Notes: generated from the sequence alone by a model not told the origin. 36,121 bases of DNA from Dysgonamonadaceae bacterium (GCA_031272075.1 JAISUK010000032.1:1-36121), one strand, 5' to 3'; positions 8,942-17,567 are shown, counted from the first letter of the stretch. Numbers and translations: made by a program.

Positions 8942-10624
8942 TCAACTGAATTTTCGGTAACGCACCCGCTTCGGATCGACATTGCCCAGCCGTGATGTCT
9001 TGTTTTCCTCGTATTCGGAAAAAGAACCTTCAAAAAAGAAGACTTCCGAATTGCCTTCAAACGCGAGGATATGCGTGCAGATACGGTCGAGAAACCAGCG
9101 GTCGTGTGAGATGATGACGGCGCAACCGGCGAAATTCTCCAATCCTTCTTCCAATGCCCGCAATGTATTCACGTCGATGTCGTTCGTCGGTTCGTCCAGC
9201 AACAGCACATTGGCTTCCAGTTTGAGCGTTAAAGCCAGGTGAAGGCGGTTGCGCTCACCACCAGAAAGCACGCCGCACAATTTTTCCTGGTCAGCGCCCG
9301 TAAAATTAAATCGGCTGAGGTAGGCCCTGGCGTTCGTCTCTTTCCCTCCGATGCGGACAAATTCCGCGCCGCCCGAAACAACCTGAAAGACCGTCTTGGC
9401 CGGATCTATCTCCACATGACTTTGATCGACATAACCGATTTTGACGGTTTCTCCCAGCTCGAAAATGCCCCCGTCAGGTTTTTCCATTCCCATGATGAGA
9501 CGAAACAGGGTGGTTTTGCCGGCGCCATTCGGCCCTATCACTCCCACGATGCCGTTGGGCGGCAGCATGAAATTCAGGTCTTTGTACAAACATTTGTTGT
9601 CGTAGGCTTTTGCGACATGTTCCGCATTGATCACCTTGTTGCCGAGCCTGGGACCATTCGGGATATACAGTTCCAGTTTTTCTTCCCGTTCTTTCGTGTC
9701 CTGGTTCAGCAGTTGTTCATACGAATTTAGGCGGGCTTTTCCTTTGGCCTGGCGTGCTTTGGGCGCCATACGAATCCATTCCAGTTCGCGTTCGAGCGTT
9801 TTCCGTCGCTTGCTGACCTGTTTTTCTTCCTGCGCCATCCGGTTGGTTTTTTGTTCGAGCCAGGAAGTATAATTTCCTTTCCAGGGGATGCCTTCTCCTC
9901 TGTCCAGTTCCAGTATCCATCCCGCTACGTGATCCAGGAAATAGCGGTCGTGCGTGATGCAGACCACTGTTCCCGCATATTGTTGCAAACATTGTTCCAG
10001 CCAGTCGATCGACTCTGCGTCGAGGTGGTTGGTCGGCTCATCCAGCAGAAGGATGTCCGGTTGCTGCAGCAACAAACGGCACAAGGCGATACGTCGCCGT
10101 TCGCCGCCCGAAAGCGTTCCCACCAACTGGTCTTCGGGCGGACAGTTCAGCGCGTCCATCGCCCGTTCTAATTTCGCATCGACATTCCAGGCGTCCAGGG
10201 TGTCGATCTTGTCTTGCAGTTCTGCTTGCCGTGCAAGCAACCGGTCCATCTTTTCGGGATCTTCGTAATATTCCGGCAATCCGAATTTTTCGTTGACGGA
10301 TTCATATTCCGCCAGCGCGTCAATGGTTTCCTGTACGCCTTCCTGCACGATTTCCCTGACGGTTTTGGAATCATCCAATTTCGGCTCCTGCTCGAGGTAT
10401 CCGATAGAATATCCGGGAGCAAAGACCACATTGCCCTGAAATTCCTTTTCCACGCCGGCAATAATTTTCAATAATGTCGACTTTCCGGAACCGTTAAGGC
10501 CGATAATGCCAATCTTGGCGCCATAGAAAAAAGAAAGATAGATGTCTTTTATTACCTGTTTGTTGGGCAAGTAAGCTTTACTTACTCCCACCATCGAAAA
10601 TATGATCTTTTTTTCGTCTGCCAT
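8942..10624 (-). CDS. ettA: ABC-F ATPase, energy-dependent translational throttle protein EttA
   Basis: This 560-residue cytoplasmic protein has two ABC ATPase domains and no membrane segments. The first has Walker A GLNGSGKST, signature LSGGERRR and Walker B LLLDEPTNHLD. The second has GPNGAGKTT, LSGGERNR and LLLDEPTNDID. Between them lies the basic linker (KRRKTLERELEWIRMAPKAR), and the first domain holds the arm insertion around EYYEDPEKMDRLLARQAELQ that marks the EttA subgroup. EttA binds the ribosomal E site and gates the first elongation step according to ATP/ADP ratio. The end, DPKRVRYRKFS, is typical. It is transcribed divergently from tpx. Confidence 0.95.
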   Translation of the reverse strand: MADEKKIIFSMVGVSKAYLPNKQVIKDIYLSFFYGAKIGIIGLNGSGKSTLLKIIAGVEKEFQGNVVFAPGYSIGYLEQEPKLDDSKTVREIVQEGVQETIDALAEYESVNEKFGLPEYYEDPEKMDRLLARQAELQDKIDTLDAWNVDAKLERAMDALNCPPEDQLVGTLSGGERRRIALCRLLLQQPDILLLDEPTNHLDAESIDWLEQCLQQYAGTVVCITHDRYFLDHVAGWILELDRGEGIPWKGNYTSWLEQKTNRMAQEEKQVSKRRKTLERELEWIRMAPKARQAKGKARLNSYEQLLNQDTKEREEKLELYIPNGPRLGNKVINAEHVAKAYDNKCLYKDLNFMLPPNGIVGVIGPNGAGKTTLFRLIMGMEKPDGGIFELGETVKIGYVDQSHVEIDPAKTVFQVVSGGAEFVRIGGKETNARAYLSRFNFTGADQEKLCGVLSGGERNRLHLALTLKLEANVLLLDEPTNDIDVNTLRALEEGLENFAGCAVIISHDRWFLDRICTHILAFEGNSEVFFFEGSFSEYEENKTSRLGNVDPKRVRYRKFS

Positions 10625-10650
10625 AGCTTCGCTTTTTTTTTGTTCGGATA

Positions 10651-10658
10651 CAAATATA
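10651..10658 (-). promoter_or_regulatory. Candidate -7 box for ettA
   Basis: The minus strand reads TATATTTG, an exact TAnnTTTG match, about 27 bases before the ettA start. No convincing -33 element was found. Confidence 0.45.
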
Positions 10659-10698
10659 TGAAAAATTAATTGAATAAGCGCATGAACTTTTTATGACA

Positions 10699-10706
10699 TA
10701 GATTTG
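10699..10706 (+). promoter_or_regulatory. Candidate -7 box for tpx
   Basis: TAGATTTG matches TAnnTTTG and sits 34 bases before the tpx ATG. The nearest upstream TTG (10670-10672) is 26 bases away, too far for a standard -33 element. Confidence 0.45.
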
Positions 10707-10740
10707 TTTTACAAAAAATACTGTTTTATAAAGAAAAAAT

Positions 10741-11241
10741 ATGGCTACAATAACATTTGCCGGGAATCCTGTTCACACGAATGGGAATCTCCCATCTAAA
10801 GGAACTAAAGCGTTTGATTTTACATTGGTAAAGACTGATCTGAGCGAACTGAATCTGGGTGAGTTGAAAGGGAAGAAAGTCATCCTGAACATCTTTCCCA
10901 GCCTGGATACGGGCGTATGCGCCAATTCCGTGAGGCGGTTCAACAAAGAGGCTGTCGCCATGGCGAATACGGTTGTCCTGGCGATCTCGAAAGACCTTCC
11001 TTTTGCGCACCAGCGTTTTTGCACCACCGAAGGCATCACGAATGTGATCCCTTTGTCTGCTTTCCGCAATGCCGATTTTGAAAAACAATATGGTGTGCTG
11101 ATGGAAGACGGACCGTTGAAGGGCTTGTTCGCAAGAGCCATTGTTCTGATTGACGAAAATGGCGCTGTAGCCTATTCTGAACTGGTTCCGGAAATTACGC
11201 AGGAACCGGATTACCAGGCGGTGATTGCTGCGCTGTCTTAG
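10741..11241 (+). CDS. tpx: Thiol peroxidase (atypical 2-Cys peroxiredoxin)
   Basis: The 166-residue cytoplasmic enzyme reduces hydroperoxides with electrons from thioredoxin. The peroxidatic cysteine is C60 in PSLDTGVCANSVRRFN and the resolving cysteine is C94 in DLPFAHQRFC, the arrangement of the Tpx group. Length and the N-terminal MATITFAGNPVH are typical. Its TAG overlaps by four bases the stop of the convergent gene to its right. It is divergent from ettA across 116 bases containing a -7 box for each gene. Confidence 0.97.
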   Translation: MATITFAGNPVHTNGNLPSKGTKAFDFTLVKTDLSELNLGELKGKKVILNIFPSLDTGVCANSVRRFNKEAVAMANTVVLAISKDLPFAHQRFCTTEGITNVIPLSAFRNADFEKQYGVLMEDGPLKGLFARAIVLIDENGAVAYSELVPEITQEPDYQAVIAALS

Positions 11242-12344
11242 TTTAATTGCAGGCAGGTCCAGATGGGGTAGTGGTCTGAACTCCTGATCGCGTAATCAAC
11301 TGTGCAACGATAGGGAGTGATGTTTTTACTGTGGAGGATGTAGTCGATCCTGAACAGGAAACGGTATCGGTTGTAGCTGGTGCCGAGTCCCGTGCCGGTT
11401 TCTACAAATGCGTCTCTCAAGTCGCCCTTGATGGTGTGGCGGGAATAGGAGATGGGGGTATCGTTGAAATCCCCACAAACGATGGTGTAAGGATTTATGC
11501 TCTTTTTGATGTATTCGGAAATGAGTTGAGCCTGCTCTGCCCTTTTCTTGAATGCGGGCGCCAGCCGTTTATTCATTTCCGATCGCATTTCTTCAAAAGT
11601 GGAAGAATCAAACTCTTTCGTCAATTCGTAATAGGTGGCTCTTTCCTTCATCGACAGCCGGTTGGATTCCAGGTGGACACTGATCAAGGTGACTTTCTTA
11701 TCCTTGATTTTCAGTTCGGCAATGAATGCGCCATTGAAAGCGCTTTCGAGTGCGATATCATCGAAAGCGGAAATCGGGTATTTGGAAAACAGCGCCATTC
11801 CGTAGATGTAGTTGCTTGATGAACCGTTCAGTTTGAGTAAACGATAGTAGGGATATTTTTTCAATGCACGTTTGATGTCGGTTTCAGTCAGATGGTTGTG
11901 CTTGATGAAAGCGCTGTATTCTTGCAGACAGATGATGTCGGCGTTGCTGTCGACGATGTATTTCAAAATCGGATTGGGATTGCCCGGAAGATGCGGTTTT
12001 TCATGATCGAATCGCATCACGTTGTATGTCAGCAGCTTGATGCTTTCAGAAGGCATGTCTTTCGATCGAAAGTGGACGGGAAAATAGGTTGATATCGATT
12101 CCCAACAGACGAAGTAGGTAATTATGTATACCAAGACCCATCTCCATTTCCGAAAGAGTGCCCAGAGGCCGCATAGCAACAGGTTGAGAATAAAGATGAA
12201 AGGGAACCCCATCCCCAGGTAAGCGAAATACACGGAGAATGACGGCGATATCCGGTCGGAGAAAGCGGACAGGATAAAGAAGAAAATGCCGACAATACTT
12301 GCTATTGATACGATCGAATAAACTATTTTTTTGATTTTAAACAT
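11238..12344 (-). CDS. Membrane-anchored endonuclease/exonuclease/phosphatase family protein
   Basis: The 368-residue protein has three N-terminal transmembrane helices (about residues 8-28, 38-62 and 68-86) followed by a DNase I-like catalytic domain. Family motifs are visible: KLLTYNVMRF, ADIICLQE with the metal-binding Glu, LISVHLES, VCGDFNDTP, RIDYILHS and SDHYPIW. The catalytic domain is therefore probably outside the cytoplasm; the substrate could be a nucleic acid, sugar phosphate or phospholipid and is not decided by sequence. It starts three bases after the rhomboid gene and clearly belongs to its operon. Its stop overlaps the convergent tpx stop. Confidence 0.87.
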   Translation of the reverse strand: MFKIKKIVYSIVSIASIVGIFFFILSAFSDRISPSFSVYFAYLGMGFPFIFILNLLLCGLWALFRKWRWVLVYIITYFVCWESISTYFPVHFRSKDMPSESIKLLTYNVMRFDHEKPHLPGNPNPILKYIVDSNADIICLQEYSAFIKHNHLTETDIKRALKKYPYYRLLKLNGSSSNYIYGMALFSKYPISAFDDIALESAFNGAFIAELKIKDKKVTLISVHLESNRLSMKERATYYELTKEFDSSTFEEMRSEMNKRLAPAFKKRAEQAQLISEYIKKSINPYTIVCGDFNDTPISYSRHTIKGDLRDAFVETGTGLGTSYNRYRFLFRIDYILHSKNITPYRCTVDYAIRSSDHYPIWTCLQLN

Positions 12345-12347
12345 GGA

Positions 12348-13319
12348 TTATTTTCTGTAATCAAACAGTTTTTTCTTTTCTTCGTCTGTCAGACTGCTGT
12401 AGCCGGATTTTTTTAACTTATCCAGTATCCGGTCGATTTCGTCAATCAATTCATTTTTTTTCCTGTTGTATTCGTATTCCGATTCAAAACGTTGATAACC
12501 AGAGCGTAGATGGTTGTTTTGCTTCTTTTTGTCGGAAAACCAATGCTTGATTTTATTTTTCAACCAGTTTCGGCTATGGGGAAAATCGTTTTTAGTCCAA
12601 TATAATATAAGGAGCCATCCGAAAACCATTCCGCCGAGGTGCGCAAAATGGGCTACATTGTCGCCGGTTTGATTGGAAACGCCGAGAAATAATTCGATAA
12701 GCCCGTATCCGATAACGAAATATTTTGCTTTGATGGGTATGGGGATGAACATGAGGTAGAGTGGGGTATTGGGAAACAATATGCCGAAAGCGAGCAGCAG
12801 TCCAAACACCGCTCCCGATGCGCCGATGGTGACCGAGTGAAGCAACAGGTTGAGACTTCCCATGGTGGGGTCTGTGTAATTCATTCCTTTTTGAAGCAGA
12901 TCATACCCTTCGTGGTGGACTACCTGCACCATCTCGGCAGGAAGCGAATTCATCAAAGCATGAATCCGGAAATAGCAGACCAACAGCTGCACCAGCGCCG
13001 CGCCGATGCCTGTTATCATGTAATAGGTCAAATACCGTTTTGGGCCCCAGGTATGTTCCAATGCGCCGCCAAACATGAAAAGCGCAAACATGTTGAAAAA
13101 CAGGTGCGTCAAATCCACATGCGTAAACATGTAGGTAATAAACTGGAACAGGTAAAACCCTTTTGTAAGCGGATAATGCAGCCCTATAAGGTTTGACAAA
13201 TCAATCCCTGTCCGTGAGAAAACGAAACAAGCCAGCCACACAATCACATTGATGACAAGAATGTTTCTGGTCACGGCAGGAATGGTCGAAAAAAAAGAAT
13301 TACTTCGATAGTTTGACAT
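12348..13319 (-). CDS. Rhomboid family intramembrane serine protease
   Basis: The 323-residue protein has at least six transmembrane helices. The catalytic serine lies in GASGA (S168) and the catalytic histidine is H227 in HFAHLGG. The H72/N76 pair in THLFFNMFAL and the L1-loop WGPKRY motif also fit active rhomboids, which cut substrate proteins within the membrane. The C-terminal 80 residues are charged and cytoplasmic, ending with SLTDEEKKKLFDYRK, a feature seen in many Bacteroidota members. It forms a two-gene operon with the membrane nuclease/phosphatase-like protein. A -7 box lies just upstream. Confidence 0.93.
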   Translation of the reverse strand: MSNYRSNSFFSTIPAVTRNILVINVIVWLACFVFSRTGIDLSNLIGLHYPLTKGFYLFQFITYMFTHVDLTHLFFNMFALFMFGGALEHTWGPKRYLTYYMITGIGAALVQLLVCYFRIHALMNSLPAEMVQVVHHEGYDLLQKGMNYTDPTMGSLNLLLHSVTIGASGAVFGLLLAFGILFPNTPLYLMFIPIPIKAKYFVIGYGLIELFLGVSNQTGDNVAHFAHLGGMVFGWLLILYWTKNDFPHSRNWLKNKIKHWFSDKKKQNNHLRSGYQRFESEYEYNRKKNELIDEIDRILDKLKKSGYSSLTDEEKKKLFDYRK

Positions 13320-13342
13320 ATTTAAGATTTAATTCTGGAATA

Positions 13343-13350
13343 CAAAACTA
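13343..13350 (-). promoter_or_regulatory. Candidate -7 box for the rhomboid operon
   Basis: The minus strand reads TAGTTTTG, fitting TAnnTTTG, 24 bases before the start codon. No clear -33 element is present. Confidence 0.4.
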
Positions 13351-13496
13351 GTCAAAATTATTCATTATATAGCCATGCTTACAGTTAATAATTGATAAGT
13401 ACATGCTTTTCATTCACAGGGTCTATTGAAAACAGTCCCAGTTTTCGTGTTTACATTAATGAAAAAGTGTGAAAAATAAAAAAAAAGGATCAAATG

Positions 13497-13528
13497 TTTG
13501 AATACTAATATTATATGTCTTACATTTG
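13497..13528 (+). promoter_or_regulatory. Strong promoter of the HU gene
   Basis: TTTG at 13497-13500, then 20 bases, then TACATTTG at 13521-13528: both elements match the Bacteroidota consensus at correct spacing. Transcription would start near 13535 and give a leader of about 70 bases. The leader carries AGGAGG at 13552-13557, which is unusual because it lies 48 bases before the start codon. Confidence 0.8.
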
Positions 13529-13605
13529 TAGCGAATTATTTAATTCTGATTAGGAGGAACTAAATTTTTTTATTATTATTAATCGTATTGTTAAATTATT
13601 TAATT

Positions 13606-13887
13606 ATGAACAAAGCAGAACTTATTAATGCAATTGCATCTGAATCTGGTTTAACTAAAGTTGATTCCAAAAAAGCACTGGACGGCCTGATTGTTTCAAT
13701 TTCGAAAGAATTGAAAAAAGGCGGAAAAGTAGCTCTGGTTGGATTTGGAACGTATTCGGTAACTCAAAAAAGTGCACGTACAGGGATTAATCCGAGGACA
13801 AAACAACAGATCAAGATTGCTGCCAAAAAGGTAGTAAAATTCAAACCGGGTGCAGATTTAGCAAAAGCCGTTGAAAGCAAAAAATAA
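13606..13887 (+). CDS. HU family DNA-binding protein
   Basis: The 93-residue protein begins MNKAELINAIASESGLTK, the classic HU start. It continues with the helical dimerisation part and the beta-arm region (VALVGFGTYSVTQKSARTGINPRTKQQIKIAAKKVVKFKPG). HU bends and compacts DNA as a nucleoid protein. A TTG start six codons earlier is possible but the family length favours the ATG at 13606. A strong promoter precedes it and a clean terminator follows, so it is a single-gene unit. Codon choice (many AAA, GCA and GTT codons) is what one expects for a highly expressed gene here. Confidence 0.95.
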   Translation: MNKAELINAIASESGLTKVDSKKALDGLIVSISKELKKGGKVALVGFGTYSVTQKSARTGINPRTKQQIKIAAKKVVKFKPGADLAKAVESKK

Positions 13888-13991
13888 ATTTAATGTAAAT
13901 TCTCAAGCAATTTCTAGCCGGAAAAGCATAAGAATTTGAATTTATTGAAAGCGACAATGGCTCATTGTTAAGCGAAATTTATTTACGAAAT
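13888..13991 (+). other. HU 3' untranslated region
   Basis: This 104-base stretch between the HU stop and its terminator has no open frame. It holds a small hairpin, ACAATG (13954-13959) pairing with CATTGT (13963-13968) over a three-base loop. It may be a 3' UTR or a processed small RNA; nothing more can be said. Confidence 0.4.
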
Positions 13992-14030
13992 AAGAAGAGG
14001 GTTCTGAAAAATGATAGCCTCTTCTTTTTT
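13992..14030 (+). terminator. Rho-independent terminator of the HU gene
   Basis: AAGAAGAGG (13992-14000) pairs with CCTCTTCTT (14018-14026), followed by further T residues. The following bases to 14169 are AT-rich and contain nothing recognisable. Confidence 0.85.
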
Positions 14031-14169
14031 CATTTTAAATAAAATCGCCTTGAAGATGTTTTTTTTCGGATATTTTAAAACATATTTTAAGGAATGAACA
14101 GTTGTTTTTGAAGCCGATAAACAAATCAATCAATCCGATAGACTATTTTAATGAGTTAATAAATGGAAG

Positions 14170-14817
14170 CTATTGTGATTTCGGTTGCGAGTGATAAAAA
14201 CGGCAATATTGTTGAATGCCGCAATCTTCGCAATGTGGTTTTCGTGCAGTACAGACATACCTTCCGTGAAGAATCAACCAGTGATGGGCCTTTGTTAACA
14301 GGTTTTGCGGAATGTGTTTCACGAGTTCTTTTTCCGTCTCTAGCGGCGTCTTCGACTGATTGGTAAGCCCAATGCGGTTTGATACCCTGAAAACATGCGT
14401 ATCCACAGGCATCGATGGTGTATTGAAAGCGACTGCCGTCACCACATTGGCCGTTTTACGTCCGACACCGGGCAGTTTGATCAGTTCTTCCAGTTTATCG
14501 GGAACCGCGCCCTTGTAATCCCGAACCAGCATTTGAGCCATCTCCAACAGATGTTGGGTTTTGCTGTTGGGGTAAGAAATGCTTTTGATGTAACGAAATA
14601 CTGTTTCGGGTGTCGATGCGGCAAGCGCTTCCGCAGTGGGGAAAGCATCAAAAAGAGCAGGAGTCACTTCATTGACACGTTTATCGGTACATTGGGCTGA
14701 AAGCATGACGGCGACCAGCAACTGATAGGGATTTTTGAAATGCAATTCGCTTTCAGCTACCGGCATGTTTGCTTCAAACCAGGCGATTGCGCCCCGGTAT
14801 CTGTCTTTTTGCGTCAT
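14170..14817 (-). CDS. nth: Endonuclease III (DNA glycosylase/AP lyase)
   Basis: The 215-residue enzyme removes oxidised pyrimidines in base-excision repair. It has the helix-hairpin-helix LPGVGRKTANVV with the catalytic lysine K121 and the catalytic aspartate D139 in PVDTHVFRV. The C-terminal 4Fe-4S cluster ligands are C189, C196, C199 and C205, spaced C-X6-C-X2-C-X5-C exactly as in the family. It starts two bases after the pheS stop, so the two genes are cotranscribed although they are functionally unrelated. Confidence 0.97.
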   Translation of the reverse strand: MTQKDRYRGAIAWFEANMPVAESELHFKNPYQLLVAVMLSAQCTDKRVNEVTPALFDAFPTAEALAASTPETVFRYIKSISYPNSKTQHLLEMAQMLVRDYKGAVPDKLEELIKLPGVGRKTANVVTAVAFNTPSMPVDTHVFRVSNRIGLTNQSKTPLETEKELVKHIPQNLLTKAHHWLILHGRYVCTARKPHCEDCGIQQYCRFYHSQPKSQ

Positions 14818-14819
14818 GT

Positions 14820-15839
14820 TTAGTAAGCCGATTCAAATTGTTGAAGGAACCGGACGTCATTTTCAAAAAACATGCGCAGGTCTTTGACCTGATATTTGAG
14901 ATTGGTGATTCGTTCAATTCCCATTCCGAGTGCATAGCCGGAATAGATCTTGCTGTCGATGCCGCAATTTTCCAGGACGTTCGGGTCTACCATTCCGCAA
15001 CCGAGGATTTCCACCCATCCTGTATGTTTACAGAACGGGCATCCTTTTCCTCCGCACAGGTTGCAACTGATGTCCATTTCCGCACTTGGTTCGGTAAAAG
15101 GGAAGAAGGACGGGCGCAACCGGATTTTGGTGTTTTGTCCGAACATTTCTTTTGCAAAGAAAAGCAAGGTCTGTTTCAGATCGGCAAACGACACATCTTT
15201 ATCCACATACAGCGCTTCTACCTGATGAAAAAAACAATGGGCGCGATATGAAATCGCTTCGTTGCGGTAAACCCTTCCCGGACAGATGATCCGGATGGGG
15301 GGCTGCGTTTTTTCCATGACCCTGGTCTGAACGGAAGAGGTATGCGTCCGTAACAAGATGTCCGTGCCGTTCATCACAAAAAATGTGTCTTGCATGTCGC
15401 GTGCCGGATGGTCTTCAGCAAAATTCAACGAAGAAAAAACATGCCAGTCATCTTCGATTTCAGGCCCTTCGGCAATGCTGAATCCCAGACGGGTAAAGAT
15501 GTCGCAGATATTTTTCTTCACGATGGATAGCGGATGCCGGGTGCCGACATGATAAGGATAAGCAGTGCGTGTTAGATCGACTGCGACGTTGTCGGAACCG
15601 GAATCTTCGAGATTGCTTTTGATCTCATTGATCTTATTCTGGGCTTTCTCCTTCAGTTCGTTGAGTTTTTTACCTATCTCTTTTTTTTCTTCGGCGGCAA
15701 CACTCCTGAAATCATTCATTAATTGAGAGATTTCGCCTTTTTTACTGAGGTATTTTACCCGGAGACTTTCCAGCTCTTCGCCGGTGTTTACTTTCAACAA
15801 GTCTAATTCAGCCAATAGCTGATTGATTTTACTAATCAT
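14820..15839 (-). CDS. pheS: Phenylalanine-tRNA ligase alpha subunit
   Basis: The 339-residue protein has the N-terminal coiled coil (about residues 1-85, rich in Glu and Lys) and the class II synthetase core. Visible are motif 2 (ICPGRVYRNEAISYRAHCFFHQVEALYVD), the FTEPSAEMDI segment, and motif 3 near the end (GYALGMGIERITNLKY). It pairs with PheT, not in this window, to charge tRNA-Phe. It is transcribed divergently from a tRNA-Phe gene about 100 bases away, and the two promoters face away from each other. A C-X2-C...C-X2-C cluster (CNLCGGKGCPFC) is normal for PheS. Confidence 0.97.
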   Translation of the reverse strand: MISKINQLLAELDLLKVNTGEELESLRVKYLSKKGEISQLMNDFRSVAAEEKKEIGKKLNELKEKAQNKINEIKSNLEDSGSDNVAVDLTRTAYPYHVGTRHPLSIVKKNICDIFTRLGFSIAEGPEIEDDWHVFSSLNFAEDHPARDMQDTFFVMNGTDILLRTHTSSVQTRVMEKTQPPIRIICPGRVYRNEAISYRAHCFFHQVEALYVDKDVSFADLKQTLLFFAKEMFGQNTKIRLRPSFFPFTEPSAEMDISCNLCGGKGCPFCKHTGWVEILGCGMVDPNVLENCGIDSKIYSGYALGMGIERITNLKYQVKDLRMFFENDVRFLQQFESAY

Positions 15840-15863
15840 AAATTTATTTTTACTTTCGGGTTA

Positions 15864-15871
15864 CAAATCTA
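15864..15871 (-). promoter_or_regulatory. Candidate -7 box for pheS-nth
   Basis: The minus strand reads TAGATTTG, an exact TAnnTTTG match, 25 bases before the pheS start. A -33 element is not evident. Confidence 0.5.
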
Positions 15872-15895
15872 GTAAAAAAAATATGAATAATAAAA

Positions 15896-15925
15896 TTGGA
15901 TTATAAAAAAATATTTTTACCTTTG
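15896..15925 (+). promoter_or_regulatory. Promoter of tRNA-Phe
   Basis: TTG at 15896-15898, 19 bases, then TACCTTTG at 15918-15925. Spacing and -7 box fit the Bacteroidota consensus. The tRNA starts 21 bases after the box. Confidence 0.75.
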
Positions 15926-15946
15926 CAACCGCAAAAGCAAAAAATT

Positions 15947-16019
<73 letters not shown>

Positions 16020-16048
16020 CTTTTCGAGAATGTGTTGTGTTAGAGAAG

Positions 16049-16081
16049 ACCTCCGGATTACCTCATAATCTGGAGGTTTTC
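16049..16081 (+). terminator. Terminator after tRNA-Phe
   Basis: ACCTCCGGATT (16049-16059) pairs with AATCTGGAGGT (16067-16077), with one G-T pair, followed by three more T. Confidence 0.75.
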
Positions 16082-16123
16082 CATTTTATAATACGTTGAA
16101 AGTCGGACTCATGGATCGTTGCA

Positions 16124-17257
16124 TTATGCTCTCACTACCGTGACGTCGTCGATTTCTTCCCAGCCGATGCGGTCGTCCCACGATTTTTCTTTCGTCTTTG
16201 TGCGTCGATCGAAGATGACCAAATAGGCGGGGGCGGAAGGATTAACCGCATCCCGATAAGCGCGTATCTGTTCAAGGCCTTCTTCCTGCACCGCTTGCCG
16301 CGTCTCATAATCGTGCACAATCTTGATTTCGATGATGAAATGCTGACCGTGGTATTCTATTTCGAGGTCCATACGACCGCGTCCGGCAGCCGATTCTCGG
16401 CTGATGTTGCCTTCGCCGTTGGTGATTCGCTGCATGAAAGCCATCAGCAATAAATGCGGGAATGCCTCCGTATAGTCTGCTTTTTCTTCCCATATCGCTG
16501 AGTTGCGACGCCAGAATTTCTGAAATTCCTGCAACAGGCTGTCCATGTCCAGCGAGCCGTCCGCTCGTTGCCATTTCCATGCGGAAGGGGGCGGTAGATT
16601 GGCGTGATAACCCGCATTGAAATACCTTGTCAGGATTTCCTCATACACCGGATTGGAGATAACAAACCCTTTGGTATTGTCCCACCTCACCAGTCTCAAA
16701 TCCATGGACAGTTGCACGTCGGGATTCATGGGACTCATCTGCGGGTCGAGTTCACCGGTCAGAATGGTTTCTATTATATGCCTGACTTGGGGATTGGACA
16801 GGCGGTAGGCCAGCGTTTCCAAATGTGTTTCGCGCGCCAGCACCATCTGTTGTCGTGCCGCGGTGACATGCTCCAGGGCGACTGTCTCCGTGCTGTCTTC
16901 GTCCAACACCCGCCTTGTAGCACGCATGAACAGATTATTTACTATCCAGGGCTGTCCCTGCGACTGCTCCCAGACATAATCGAGCGCTTCGCGGGTGATC
17001 TGCTGTCCGGTTTCGGCGGTACGTTGCGCAAAAAGATGGGCGACATCGTTGTTATCGACATTGAGTTCCCGCATCCAACTCAGCAGGAATGTCGTCTTGC
17101 CGGTCTGTCGCGGTGCATGAAGCACCCAGTAGAGCTGATCGCGGATATAGCGATGCAACTGCGCCCCAATCAATCGATCTTCAGGCGGCAGCATGTAGTG
17201 GTCGTCGGGATTGCAGGGTCCCGTCTTATTGAAAAATCTGACCTTGCGTTTGCTCAT
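16124..17257 (-). CDS. AAA-family ATPase / PD-(D/E)XK nuclease-like protein with internal deletion
   Basis: From the ATG at 17257 the protein is 377 residues, starting MSKRKVRFFNKTGPCNPDDHYMLPP. It keeps the Walker A region (HAPRQTGKTT, residues 47-56) and the winged-helix-like part (RTAETGQ..., WEQSQGQPWIVN). The C-terminal nuclease-like domain has a spaced GRGRMDLEIEY / FIIEIKI motif typical of PD-(D/E)XK folds. Intact relatives have roughly 130-150 residues, including Walker B and the sensor, between the Walker A helix and RTAETGQ. Here WMRELN runs almost directly into VAHLFAQRTAETG, so an in-frame deletion is inferred near 17040-17065. The protein should not hydrolyse ATP normally. It sits between two tRNA genes. 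The family is multicopy in many Bacteroidota and may defend against or accompany mobile DNA; that role is inference. Confidence 0.8.
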   Translation of the reverse strand: MSKRKVRFFNKTGPCNPDDHYMLPPEDRLIGAQLHRYIRDQLYWVLHAPRQTGKTTFLLSWMRELNVDNNDVAHLFAQRTAETGQQITREALDYVWEQSQGQPWIVNNLFMRATRRVLDEDSTETVALEHVTAARQQMVLARETHLETLAYRLSNPQVRHIIETILTGELDPQMSPMNPDVQLSMDLRLVRWDNTKGFVISNPVYEEILTRYFNAGYHANLPPPSAWKWQRADGSLDMDSLLQEFQKFWRRNSAIWEEKADYTEAFPHLLLMAFMQRITNGEGNISRESAAGRGRMDLEIEYHGQHFIIEIKIVHDYETRQAVQEEGLEQIRAYRDAVNPSAPAYLVIFDRRTKTKEKSWDDRIGWEEIDDVTVVRA

Positions 17258-17393
17258 AGCAGTACTTTTTTGTAAAATTAGCACAAAAACTCCATATTCT
17301 CGCAACTGCAGATCAATTTCAGACAAAATTTATTTTTGGGGAAGAGATAAAATTTTTTTCTACTTTCCACTTTCCACTTTCAATTATTTATTT

Positions 17394-17401
17394 TATCTTT
17401 G
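17394..17401 (+). promoter_or_regulatory. Candidate -7 box for tRNA-Leu
   Basis: TATCTTTG matches TAnnTTTG and lies 13 bases before the tRNA. The upstream -33 region is only TTTC-like. Confidence 0.5.
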
Positions 17402-17414
17402 CAGCCGCAAGTTT

Positions 17415-17498
17415 GCCCGGGTGGCGGAATTGGTAGACGCGCTAGTTTCAGGTACTAGTGTCTGCAAGGACGTGCAGGTTCGAGTCCTGTTCCGGGCA
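17415..17498 (+). tRNA. tRNA-Leu (anticodon CAG)
   Basis: The acceptor GCCCGGG pairs with TCCGGGC. The anticodon stem CTAGT/ACTAG encloses TTCAGGT, giving anticodon CAG at 17449-17451. A long class II variable arm follows and the T-loop TTCGAGT is present. CCA is not encoded. Confidence 0.97.
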
Positions 17499-17501
17499 CA
17501 A

Positions 17502-17537
17502 AAACAGCCTCATGATCAGATGACCTTGAGGCTGTTT
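17502..17537 (+). terminator. Hairpin after tRNA-Leu
   Basis: AAACAGCCTCA (17502-17512) pairs perfectly with TGAGGCTGTTT (17527-17537). The T-run is part of the stem and is followed by AAATTAT. Confidence 0.7.
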
Positions 17538-17567
17538 AAATTATCACGTGAGCGTAATTGCAATAAA

